A stretch of 9,115 bases of DNA from an uncultured Dorea sp. (GTDB lineage: Bacteria > Bacillota > Clostridia > Lachnospirales > Lachnospiraceae). Positions 1-6,597 of the stretch are shown one piece after another. The position numbers and the translations under genes are program-made. Each line of letters starts with the position of its first letter. Within the stretch, counting starts at the first letter, position 1. Where the stretch lies: the NCBI GenBank assembly GCA_910579335.1, contig CAJTUQ010000095.1, positions 1,151 to 10,265 on the forward strand, given 5' to 3'. Under the pieces are notes generated by a model. That model searched no databases. It had not been told where the DNA came from and was given only the letters and a program-made list of their open reading frames with translations.

Positions 1-98
1 TCTTTAGAATTTAACAGTCTGGCATAAGCTTCATTCTGCTGCTCCAGACAGCGCATCAGTTCAAAATACCACTCTTTCTTATCAAAATCTTTGAACAT
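1..98 (-). CDS. Start of an unidentified gene running off the left edge
   Basis: Open frame from ATG 98 to the window edge, 32 complete codons, with no stop. A strong AAGGAG (104-109) lies 5 nt upstream, and its last bases overlap the polymerase stop codon, so this is translationally linked to the gene before it. The visible peptide begins MFKDFDKKEWYFELM and continues as a charged, Gln/Glu-rich, probably helical stretch (CLEQQNEAYARLLNS). It has no signal peptide, no membrane span and no glycosyltransferase-like N-terminal strand. I do not recognise the family. Position implies another polysaccharide-locus gene. Confidence 0.6.
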   Translation of the reverse strand, partial: MFKDFDKKEWYFELMRCLEQQNEAYARLLNSK

Positions 99-107
99 AT
101 CTTCTCC

Positions 108-836
108 TTATCCTTTCAGCAGCCTTTCAGCTGCCTCTCTCTCACTGCCTGCGGCGCGCTCAGCCAGCACAATCATAAAATACAGCATGGCAAGCATGAT
201 ATTATTGGATGCGATATCCAATGTAAAACACATGACAATATAGACAACCACGCCCAGCTTTCCCATTCTCTGCATTCTTTTATTGTCCGCATCCAAGCAT
301 TCCCTCATCTTCAAAAAACGTCTCACTGCCAGCGTCAATAAAAGTACACCTGTAAGTCCGGTCTCTACTAAATAAACCGTATATTCACAATCAGCCGTAG
401 AATACCCTTTAAAAAAAGAATACCTCCCCATAAATACCGTGCCGATCGATTGGTAACCCGTCCCCAAAATCCCTGCCACAGGACTCTCCTTAAAATATTG
501 AAACCAGTTCAAGAATGTTCCGACGCGCTGTCCCAGCGAACCGTCTTCAAGGCCATAAATCCAAAGACGGGAAAACCTGTTTTCTACAAAGGAAAGCAAG
601 CCGAAAAGCAGCGAAGGACGAATAATTACCACACAGAGCCCCGCCGCTCCCAGAGCCGTTACTATCTGCAGTTTCCTGTCCGTTATTCTCTGGCTCATAA
701 AAACTAATATCGTGAGTACGACTAAGAGGGCGCCCCAGTTGATTCTCGATTGACAGACAAGTACCTGCTCAAGTATTACCGCTGAATAAAAGAGATTGAC
801 AGCCTTTGTTTTATAGGGTACAAATACCGCCAGCAA
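108..836 (-). CDS. Polymerase C-terminal fragment (second open frame)
   Basis: 242 residues if begun at TTG 836; in this frame the codons are open back to base 920. It holds the most diagnostic part of the family: FVPYKTKAVNLFYSAVILEQ, QSRINWGALLVVLTILVFMS, a hydrophobic GAAGLCVVIIRPSLLFGLL, the extracytoplasmic-loop-like LGQRVGTFLNWFQYFKESP with GILGTGYQS, then VYLVETGLTGVLLLTLAV and VVYIVMCFTLDIAS. There is no convincing ribosome binding site before TTG 836. It lies only 5 nt past the upstream TAG, so reinitiation by translational coupling is possible but unproven. Its TAA (108-110) overlaps the ribosome binding site of the next gene. Confidence 0.6.
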   Translation of the reverse strand: MLAVFVPYKTKAVNLFYSAVILEQVLVCQSRINWGALLVVLTILVFMSQRITDRKLQIVTALGAAGLCVVIIRPSLLFGLLSFVENRFSRLWIYGLEDGSLGQRVGTFLNWFQYFKESPVAGILGTGYQSIGTVFMGRYSFFKGYSTADCEYTVYLVETGLTGVLLLTLAVRRFLKMRECLDADNKRMQRMGKLGVVVYIVMCFTLDIASNNIMLAMLYFMIVLAERAAGSEREAAERLLKG

Positions 837-841
837 AAAAC

Positions 842-1354
842 CTATAACAAGGATGCCCCCGTAATAATTATAATGCTCGGCTGATAATTCATGGACAGAT
901 TCATTGTCTGAATAAATCTCTTACTTTCCAACCGGACAAAATCTGCCATGTAATTATATTTCAAAAGACTTTCCGCCAATCCGTACACCGCACATATAAA
1001 AATAAAGTTTTTTACACAAATAAGCATGCTCTGTATTTTTTGCCGCGATTTCGGAATTAAAAAAATTATGATAACAGGAAGACATATATATTTTAATATA
1101 AACTCAACGAAATTTTTAAATCCGGCATATCCCGCTATCAGTCCGAACACGCTCACTACCAAATAATAGCCAACAAAAAAGTGCCAATAAGATTCCTTCA
1201 TTCGTTTTTTTGATATATAGAGCTTGTTCTCATTATATGCCAGAAACACGACAAACCCGAAAACCAATATCAGATAATACTCGCCCATTCCCAGATATGT
1301 CGCAAAGATTAACCCGACCCAGAAAACAGGAAATGCATATTTTTGTATTTCCAT
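842..1354 (-). CDS. Polymerase N-terminal fragment (first open frame)
   Basis: As written, this frame encodes 170 residues from MEIQKYAFPV to a TAG at 842-844. By eye it has about five hydrophobic spans: FPVFWVGLIFATYLG and an adjacent YYLILVFGFVVFLA, then FFVGYYLVVSVFGLIAGYAG, ILKYICLPVIIIFLI, and MLICVKNFIFICAVYGLAE. After FIQTMNLS the frame becomes uncertain, so the last 20 or so residues may not belong to the ancestral protein. A truncated product lacking the C-terminal half would not be expected to polymerise. Confidence 0.6.
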   Translation of the reverse strand: MEIQKYAFPVFWVGLIFATYLGMGEYYLILVFGFVVFLAYNENKLYISKKRMKESYWHFFVGYYLVVSVFGLIAGYAGFKNFVEFILKYICLPVIIIFLIPKSRQKIQSMLICVKNFIFICAVYGLAESLLKYNYMADFVRLESKRFIQTMNLSMNYQPSIIIITGASLL

Positions 1355-1361
1355 TCCTTCA

Positions 1362-1367
1362 CTCCCT
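1362..1367 (-). promoter_or_regulatory. Ribosome binding site that decides the polymerase start
   Basis: AGGGAG on the minus strand, 7 nt before the ATG at 1354. It favours this start over the in-frame TTG at 1411, which lies inside the end of the GT2 gene and has no good site of its own. Confidence 0.75.
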
Positions 1368-1388
1368 AAATTTTCTATAAGTATTTCA

Positions 1389-2342
1389 TTATATGAACAT
1401 AATTTCTCCAATGATTTGAATGATTCCCTGCTTTAAGTATTTCCCTTTGAAAATGGTAAAAACACGAATCAGCTTATTATGGTTCATTAACCGGGAAAAC
1501 CTGCCGATTATATTGACTTGCTCCCTTGTCAGCATACTTTTGTAACACTTTAGGAAAGCCGCCGCCTGTACGACCGACAGCTTCAGTGTTTCTTTTACAT
1601 GCGCACTCCCTGTAAGCCGCTTGATAATAAACGATACCGTATTGACCTTTGTGGCTCCTACGACGTTGCCCGTATGCTGGCGGTAGAGAATCGTCGGTTC
1701 TTCTATGCATTCTATCCTTCCGAAACAGGAGGCGGCAAGGGTAATCCACCAGTCATGCATGGCTACTGCGTCATTTTGCAGATTCAGCAATTGGTTCAGT
1801 TCCTTATTCCAAAACATCGTGCATCCGGTTATATTGTTCTGGACCAGCAGATGGCTGATATCCGTAACATGGGGATTTAACGCCCTGTATTCAAAAAATG
1901 AATTTCCAAGCAGCTTTAAATCCTGATTGACGACTTTTAAATCCGTATGAACCAAAACCGGCCCCTTTTTCCTTTGTTCTGCGGCTTTCATCCTCTCCAT
2001 GCATACAGAGACCTTATTGGCAAGCCAATAGTCGTCCTGGTCGGCAAACATAAAATAATTAAAATCATAATGCTCCGTCACCCAGCCTAAAATAGCCGCA
2101 AAGTTCTTTTTAGAGCTTCCCCCTTCTAACTTCTCATCCTCAATCACAACCATTCTGTCACTGTACTTTTCCGAAAACTCCCTTATTATGCCGCCTGTAG
2201 CATCTGTCGAATGGTCGTCCCGTATGAACAATACCCAATCCTTAAAGCTTTGCTTCAAAATAGATTCCATTTGTATTTTTACAAACTTTTCGCCATTATA
2301 CGTCGCCATACAGATTGCTACCGTATCTTTTGTTAAAGTCAT
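1389..2342 (-). CDS. GT2 glycosyltransferase, RgpB-like (possible rhamnosyltransferase)
   Basis: GT-A fold inverting transferase of 317 residues, with its catalytic domain on the cytoplasmic side. Motifs in order are AICMATYNGEKF (9-20), IRDDHSTD (40-47), FADQDDYW (99-106, the DxD-type metal/nucleotide site), VHTDLKVVN (131-139), NNITGCTMFWNKEL (169-182), MHDWW (195-199, catalytic-base region) and YRQHTGNVVGA (220-230). The order and spacing resemble RgpB-type alpha-1,3-rhamnosyltransferases of streptococcal and capsule loci, and dTDP-rhamnose is made by the same operon, but the sugar cannot be proved from sequence. The C-terminal tail is basic and amphipathic, with no clear membrane span. 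GGAGG (2352-2356) lies 9 nt before the ATG. The gene begins 44 nt after ugd and ends 34 nt before the polymerase start chosen here. Confidence 0.88.
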   Translation of the reverse strand: MTLTKDTVAICMATYNGEKFVKIQMESILKQSFKDWVLFIRDDHSTDATGGIIREFSEKYSDRMVVIEDEKLEGGSSKKNFAAILGWVTEHYDFNYFMFADQDDYWLANKVSVCMERMKAAEQRKKGPVLVHTDLKVVNQDLKLLGNSFFEYRALNPHVTDISHLLVQNNITGCTMFWNKELNQLLNLQNDAVAMHDWWITLAASCFGRIECIEEPTILYRQHTGNVVGATKVNTVSFIIKRLTGSAHVKETLKLSVVQAAAFLKCYKSMLTREQVNIIGRFSRLMNHNKLIRVFTIFKGKYLKQGIIQIIGEIMFI

Positions 2343-2386
2343 TCCTTCTTTCCTCCGCCTTCGTCATATTCCTTTGGAGCCTTCCA

Positions 2387-3637
2387 TCAGTCTCTTTGGA
2401 AAATATCTCTTGTATACACTTTTTCCTTCACGTCATCTAAACATGCGTCATATCTGTTTGCAATGATTGCCTGGCTTTTTGATTTAAATTCCTCCAAACC
2501 GCCGATGATGCGGCTGCCGAAAAAAGTGCTCCCTGGCTGAAGCGTCGGCTCATAGATGACTACTGTCGCACCTTTGGCCTTAATCCGCTTCACAATGCCC
2601 TGTATCGAACTGTGGCGGAAATTATCGCTGTCGGTTTTCATTGCCAAACGGTATACTCCCACGGTAACCTCTTTTTCCTTACGCCTATCGAAACTGTCAT
2701 TCGCTTCATAGGCGCCGGCCATCTCCAAAACACGGTCCGCTATAAAGTCCTTTCTCGTCCGGTTGCTTTCTACTATGGCGCTCATCATATTCTGCGGAAC
2801 GTCCGCATAGTTGGCAAGCAGCTGCTTCGAGTCCTTCGGCAGGCAGTAGCCGCCGTACCCGAAGCTTGGGTTGTTGTAATATGAACCTATCCTTGGGTCC
2901 AGGCAGACCCCGTTGATGATCTGCTTCGTATCCAGGCCCTTGCTCTCGCAGTAAGTGTCCAGTTCGTTAAAGTAGCTCACCCTCAATGCCAGATACGTAT
3001 TGGCGAACAGCTTTACAGCCTCCGCTTCCGTAATTCCCATATAGAGAGTTTCCACATCCTCCTTAAGCGCACCTTCCTGCAAAAGCCCGGCGAAGATGCG
3101 GGCAGCGTCAGCCAGCCGCTTATCACTCCTGTCTAAGCCTATGATGATACGGCTCGGATAGAGGTTGTCGTACAATGCCTTTGATTCTCTTAAAAACTCC
3201 GGGCTGAAAATGATTCTGCTGCAGTGGAATCTTTTCCTTACTCCCTCCGTATATCCCACCGGAACCGTAGATTTGATAACCATGACCGCTTCCGGGTTAT
3301 ACTTAAGCACCAGTTCAATCACGGCTTCAACCGCTGTCGTATCAAAAAAATTCTTTTTACTGTCATAATTTGTCGGGACCGCAATGATTACAAAGTCCGC
3401 ATCTGTATATGCGCTTTCAGCGTCCAGCGTGGCAGTCAGGTCAAGCTTTTTCTCTGCAAGGAATTTTCCAATATATTCATCCCGAATCGGTGACTTCCGT
3501 TTATTGATAAGCTCTATCTTCTTAGGGACGACATCGACTGCATATACTTGGTGTCTTTGCGCCAGCAGCACCGCCGCTGACAATCCGACGTACCCCGTTC
3601 CCGTCACTGCGATTTTTAACTCCTTTTCTTCATCCAT
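2387..3637 (-). CDS. ugd: UDP-glucose 6-dehydrogenase
   Basis: Cytoplasmic NAD-dependent enzyme that oxidises UDP-glucose twice to UDP-glucuronate, supplying an acidic sugar (glucuronate, or galacturonate after epimerisation) for the polymer. The 416 residues include the Rossmann GTGYVG (13-18), IAVPTNYD (85-92), KSTVPVG (122-128), SPEFLRES (145-152), EAVKLFANTYLA (206-217) and GYGGYCLPKDS (260-270) with catalytic Cys265. The C-terminal domain has GVYRLAMKTDSDNFRHSS (327-344). Relatives usually begin MKIAV; here that position reads ELKIAV and the first ATG lies seven codons further up, preceded only by a weak AGAGAG. A better AAGGAG lies inside codons 5-6 (see findings). It sits between two glycosyltransferases, which suggests the repeat unit contains a uronic acid. 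The function is certain; the exact start is less so. Confidence 0.95.
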   Translation of the reverse strand: MDEEKELKIAVTGTGYVGLSAAVLLAQRHQVYAVDVVPKKIELINKRKSPIRDEYIGKFLAEKKLDLTATLDAESAYTDADFVIIAVPTNYDSKKNFFDTTAVEAVIELVLKYNPEAVMVIKSTVPVGYTEGVRKRFHCSRIIFSPEFLRESKALYDNLYPSRIIIGLDRSDKRLADAARIFAGLLQEGALKEDVETLYMGITEAEAVKLFANTYLALRVSYFNELDTYCESKGLDTKQIINGVCLDPRIGSYYNNPSFGYGGYCLPKDSKQLLANYADVPQNMMSAIVESNRTRKDFIADRVLEMAGAYEANDSFDRRKEKEVTVGVYRLAMKTDSDNFRHSSIQGIVKRIKAKGATVVIYEPTLQPGSTFFGSRIIGGLEEFKSKSQAIIANRYDACLDDVKEKVYTRDIFQRD

Positions 3638-3769
3638 CGTTGGCTGCTCTCTCTTTTTTCCGATATCTAAATCGTCCCGCCTTTCAGCAATTTGTCAGAA
3701 AACCCGAAATATGCCATATCCGGAGTATCTTTGAAAAGGCGTTTTGCAAGATATTTCGTTTCTCGTCTC
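3638..3769. other. 132 nt intergenic gap with an imperfect inverted repeat
   Basis: The only sizeable non-coding gap in the window, between the GT4 gene and ugd. On the minus strand, CGCCTTTTCA (3741-3732) can pair with TGAAAGGCG (3686-3678) with one bulged base across a loop of about 45 nt. The downstream arm is not followed by a T run, so it does not look like an intrinsic terminator. I found no convincing -35/-10 pair; the best candidates match only about half of consensus. A purine-rich AGAGAG just upstream of ugd may be its weak ribosome binding site. Function is unknown. Confidence 0.4.
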
Positions 3770-5017
3770 CTAAGCCAAAAATATATCCTTATACTGCCCG
3801 GCTATCTTTTCCCAAGTATATGCTTCGCGGATACGTCTTTTCGCTTTCATGCCGAAGTTCTCTTTCTCTTCCTCGCTAAGTTCGTCCGCCCGCTCTATCA
3901 GCCCGGCCAGCGCTCCGTCCTTCCTGCTCCAGTAAAGCGCGGCATCCTCCGCAACCTCCCGGTTAAAGCCAACGTCAAGCAATAAATTCAGCTGGGTACT
4001 GCCAAGCGCCTCCAAAAGGCTCGGATTGGTTCCCCCAACCTCATGCCCATGAAAGTACCCATATGCATTCTCTCTTATTTTCGTCAATAATTCCGGATTA
4101 TATACTGTCCCTACAAACTTAATCCTGCCATCCTTCTTAAAATGCAGTTCTTTTTCGAGCTTTTCCAAAAATGCGTCGTTCGCCGTGGTAACAATTGCAA
4201 AATCCTTTTTACTGCGGCTTTTCATAAACTCCCGAATCATTGTCTCGTAATTGTTTTCCGGCACGAAACGTCCCACGACAAGATAGTACTCTTTCGGCTT
4301 TAAGCCCTTACTCTGCATCCACTCTGCAAACTGCGGGGCGTCGTCCGCAAGACGGCTCTTTCTTGTCTCGGCTCCATAAGCAATAAACGTCGTTTTAGGA
4401 CTAGAGCCGCGCACGCCTTTTCCATCATAATTCTCATGGATATATCTTTCAATATTAATAGAGTCGCAGACAGCGAGGTCGCAATGCTTTATCATCATCT
4501 GTTCCGATAATTTCCAGTACCTGCGGACAGGCTTGCTCCATTTGGCCCTCATCCACTCATGGCCGTCCGGATTCACATAGACTTTCCCGCCCAGCCTGTG
4601 TATCCTCCTTTTGAAGTATCCGGCAAAAGGACCGATTCGGCAGGCCATAATATACACGATTGGATGTAAAATCTTATTTTTTTTGATATACTTACAGCAC
4701 TCATCCAACGCCTTCACGTCATAATAAATCGCCTGCGCCGGGCCGATGCTCGGAACATGAATTTTAAAGCAATGTGCATTATGATAGACAAACTCGGTGG
4801 CGGAAATCCTCCTTGCGTCTTCCAATTTTTTTTCATCCATGCATCCGTCGCCGTTCGCCTTGCATGCAATATGATATTTTATCTCCCTGCAATTCTGATG
4901 GTACTCCGTCAGTTTATTGATAAATGTTTCATACCCTCCATAAGCGCCAATACTTTTAGCTCCCACTAAAAATACATGCTGGCGCTTATCTTTACGGACT
5001 GTATTCGATCTTCCCAT
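3770..5017 (-). CDS. GT4 glycosyltransferase with DUF1972 domain, probable rhamnosyltransferase
   Basis: Predicted cytoplasmic-face enzyme of 415 residues that transfers a sugar, probably L-rhamnose from dTDP-rhamnose, to a lipid-linked acceptor. The N-terminal half looks like DUF1972: VFLVGAKSIGAYGGYET (15-31) and VNPDGHEWMRAKWSK (148-162). The C-terminal half is a GT-B nucleotide-sugar domain with VVGRFVPENNYETMI (247-261), FVGTVYN (301-307) and the donor-binding motif HGHEVGGTNPSLLEALG (323-339). This pairing is seen in the pneumococcal beta-1,4-rhamnosyltransferase Cps2T/WchF and the streptococcal RgpA/GacB group, and its place directly after the complete rml cassette fits. AAGGAG (5023-5028) sits 5 nt before the ATG, immediately after the rmlC stop. 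The residues before KRQHVFLVGA are a short basic leader. Family placement is strong; donor, linkage and acceptor are inferred. Confidence 0.88.
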   Translation of the reverse strand: MGRSNTVRKDKRQHVFLVGAKSIGAYGGYETFINKLTEYHQNCREIKYHIACKANGDGCMDEKKLEDARRISATEFVYHNAHCFKIHVPSIGPAQAIYYDVKALDECCKYIKKNKILHPIVYIMACRIGPFAGYFKRRIHRLGGKVYVNPDGHEWMRAKWSKPVRRYWKLSEQMMIKHCDLAVCDSINIERYIHENYDGKGVRGSSPKTTFIAYGAETRKSRLADDAPQFAEWMQSKGLKPKEYYLVVGRFVPENNYETMIREFMKSRSKKDFAIVTTANDAFLEKLEKELHFKKDGRIKFVGTVYNPELLTKIRENAYGYFHGHEVGGTNPSLLEALGSTQLNLLLDVGFNREVAEDAALYWSRKDGALAGLIERADELSEEEKENFGMKAKRRIREAYTWEKIAGQYKDIFLA

Positions 5018-5030
5018 AGCTTCTCCTTAA

Positions 5031-5633
5031 TTAAAAACCAAAAGTTTCTTTTATACCAAACCACTTTTGGTCTTTATCTGCCAAATTCAGTGGTGTTCCG
5101 TCCAAAAGCGCATACCCTTGCGCACTTGCGCTTCCGGGGTAAGCTCCGGTTATCCCCGGCCACTGAATCCCGATATCCGGGTCGTTCCACGCTAATCCGC
5201 CCTCATCGCCGGGATGGTAAAAATCAGTCACCTTGTAGCAAAATTCCGCCACATCCGACAACACCAAAAAACCATGCGCAAAACCTTCCGAAACATAAAA
5301 CTGCTTTTTGTTCTCTTCCGTCAGTTCAATGCCGTACCACTGTCCGTAAGTTCCGCTTCCTTTACGCAAATCAACGGCAACATCAAAAACACTGCCTCTG
5401 ATTACTCGAACCAGCTTTCCCTGCGGGTGTTCTTTTTGAAAATGCAGGCCGCGCAGTACGCCTCTCGTTGACATACTCTGATTGTCCTGAACAAAATTCA
5501 TATTCAGGCCCGCTTCCTGCATATCTCTTAAATTATAGGTCTCGGTAAAATATCCGCGGCCGTCCTTATGCACTTTCGGTTCTATAATATACAATCCCTC
5601 AATCGGGCATTTCTCCACATTTATCTGTCCCAT
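5031..5633 (-). CDS. rmlC: dTDP-4-dehydrorhamnose 3,5-epimerase RmlC
   Basis: Third reaction of the pathway: cofactor-free double epimerisation at C3 and C5 of dTDP-4-keto-6-deoxyglucose, in a cupin fold. The 200 residues are slightly longer than the common 180-190, mainly through a C-terminal tail. Motifs are DGRGYFTETYN (24-34), VQDNQSMSTRGVLRGLHFQ (48-66, with the expected catalytic His64), QGKLVRVIRG (71-80, Lys73), SEGFAHGFL (115-123, His120), YKVTDFYHPGDE (133-144, with conserved tyrosines) and WNDPDIGIQWP (149-159). The ATG follows AAAGGA at about 9 nt. It lies 18 nt after rmlD and 13 nt before the GT4 gene. All active-site residues I can recognise are present. Confidence 0.96.
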   Translation of the reverse strand: MGQINVEKCPIEGLYIIEPKVHKDGRGYFTETYNLRDMQEAGLNMNFVQDNQSMSTRGVLRGLHFQKEHPQGKLVRVIRGSVFDVAVDLRKGSGTYGQWYGIELTEENKKQFYVSEGFAHGFLVLSDVAEFCYKVTDFYHPGDEGGLAWNDPDIGIQWPGITGAYPGSASAQGYALLDGTPLNLADKDQKWFGIKETFGF

Positions 5634-5651
5634 ACCATTTTATCCTTTGAC

Positions 5652-6566
5652 TTAGTAATCTATTTCTTTCAAATACCGGCTCAATGCATCCTGCCACTGA
5701 GGAAGCGGGCAAAAGCCCTGCTCCGTCAATTTGCTCCTGTCCAACCGGCTGTTTGACGGGCGGACCGCCTTTGAGAGGCCGTATTCTTCCGTTGTCACCG
5801 GAATCACTTCCGTACTGTAACCGGCCTGCTTAAATATCTCTTTTGTAAAGTCATACCAGCTGATATAGCCGCCCTCGTTGGTCGCGTGATAGTAGCCGTA
5901 TTTGTCGGTTTCTATCATATCAACCAATAAACGTGCAAGGTCAAACGTATAGGTCGGCGTCCCGAACTGGTCGTTTACGACTTTGACCTGGGCATGGGAC
6001 TTTCCTACCTGAAGCATCGTTTTGATAAAATTCTTTCCGTTCTTCCCAAATACCCATGCAATACGGACGATATAATACTTTTCCAAAGCAGAGCTGACCG
6101 CCAGTTCTCCTTCTAACTTCGTTTTTCCGTATACGTTTAATGGCTTATAGTCCTTACAGTCCGGCTTCCACGGCTCGCTGCCCTTCCCGTCAAACACATA
6201 ATCCGTGCTCAGGTACAGCATCTTCGCATCAATCTTTTTACATGCCAATGCTATATTTTTTGTGCCGTCCGCATTAATTTTACGGACCTTCTCCACCTTG
6301 TCGTCATCCTCCGCCATATCTACGGCCGTCCATGCTGCGCAGTGCACCACTACGTCCGGATGGATTTCCCCTACAGCTTTAAAAACAGCTTCCTCATCCG
6401 TTATATCCAGCTGTACATACGGCATATGGGTTACGGCGCTGCCATCCGCAAGTCCGCTGTACTCAGGATGGATGTCCGAACCAATCCCTTCATACCCTCT
6501 CTCTGCAAGCTCGTTCATCACGTCATGGCCTAATTGCCCGCCGACACCGGTAACAAATACTTTCAT
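5652..6566 (-). CDS. rmlD: dTDP-4-dehydrorhamnose reductase RmlD
   Basis: Last enzyme of the pathway: NAD(P)H-dependent reduction of dTDP-4-keto-L-rhamnose to dTDP-L-rhamnose. From the chosen start it has 304 residues, close to the usual 280-300. Motifs are GVGGQLG (7-13), LDITD (53-57), HCAAWTAVD (75-83), STDYVFDG (120-127), YGKTK with catalytic Tyr146 and Lys150, and RPSNSRLD (269-276). The frame is open five codons further up to an ATG at 6581, but that stretch encodes MEERK from the bases of a strong ribosome binding site, GGAGGAG (6573-6579), lying 6 nt before the ATG at 6566. I therefore start at MKVFVTG. It precedes rmlC, so the order is A-B-D-C; rmlC acts before rmlD in the pathway. 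Confidence 0.96.
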   Translation of the reverse strand: MKVFVTGVGGQLGHDVMNELAERGYEGIGSDIHPEYSGLADGSAVTHMPYVQLDITDEEAVFKAVGEIHPDVVVHCAAWTAVDMAEDDDKVEKVRKINADGTKNIALACKKIDAKMLYLSTDYVFDGKGSEPWKPDCKDYKPLNVYGKTKLEGELAVSSALEKYYIVRIAWVFGKNGKNFIKTMLQVGKSHAQVKVVNDQFGTPTYTFDLARLLVDMIETDKYGYYHATNEGGYISWYDFTKEIFKQAGYSTEVIPVTTEEYGLSKAVRPSNSRLDRSKLTEQGFCPLPQWQDALSRYLKEIDY

Positions 6567-6572
6567 TTTACG

Positions 6573-6579
6573 CTCCTCC
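6573..6579 (-). promoter_or_regulatory. Ribosome binding site that fixes the rmlD start
   Basis: GGAGGAG on the minus strand, 6 nt before the ATG at 6566. Because it overlaps the codons of the longer reading (start 6581), it argues that translation begins at MKVFVTG and that the five extra residues are not made. Confidence 0.85.
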
Positions 6580-6597
6580 ATACCAAAAAGATTCTTA

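Larger units (their letters stand above)
108..1354 (-). pseudogene. wzy: Wzy/O-antigen-ligase-like polysaccharide polymerase, interrupted by a frameshift
   Basis: Two adjacent frames encode the halves of one polytopic membrane protein. Joined, they give about 415 residues, the usual Wzy size. In a Wzy-dependent pathway this protein would link exported repeat units at the outer face of the membrane. The upstream frame ends at TAG 842-844. The downstream frame is open from base 920 on, so the reading must shift by -1 (equivalent to one missing base) somewhere in 842-920. Family-like features are many hydrophobic helices, a QSRINWGALLVV segment reminiscent of the SRG/SRxxW region, and QRVGTFLNWFQYF...SPVAGILGTGYQS with a downstream YTVYLVETGLTG. 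I start at ATG 1354 because AGGGAG (1362-1367) is 7 nt upstream; the longer TTG start at 1411 overlaps the GT2 end and has a poor site. Whether the break is biological or a sequence error is open. Confidence 0.8.

Noticed and set aside
835..840. The T6 run on the minus strand as the polymerase frameshift site
   Set aside because: It lies after the in-frame TAG at 842-844, so slippage there could not bypass the stop.
3678..3741. Intrinsic terminator between the GT4 gene and ugd
   Set aside because: The paired arms are short, the loop is about 45 nt, and no T run follows on the minus strand, so it does not meet terminator form.
3655..3745. Internal promoter for ugd
   Set aside because: Several -35/-10 pairs could be drawn, but each matches only about half of the consensus, no better than chance in an AT-rich gap.
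4976..5401. Plus-strand open frame of 141 codons opposite rmlC and the GT4 start
   Set aside because: It covers the highly conserved rmlC coding region in antisense, shows no domain logic, and has no genes on the same strand nearby.
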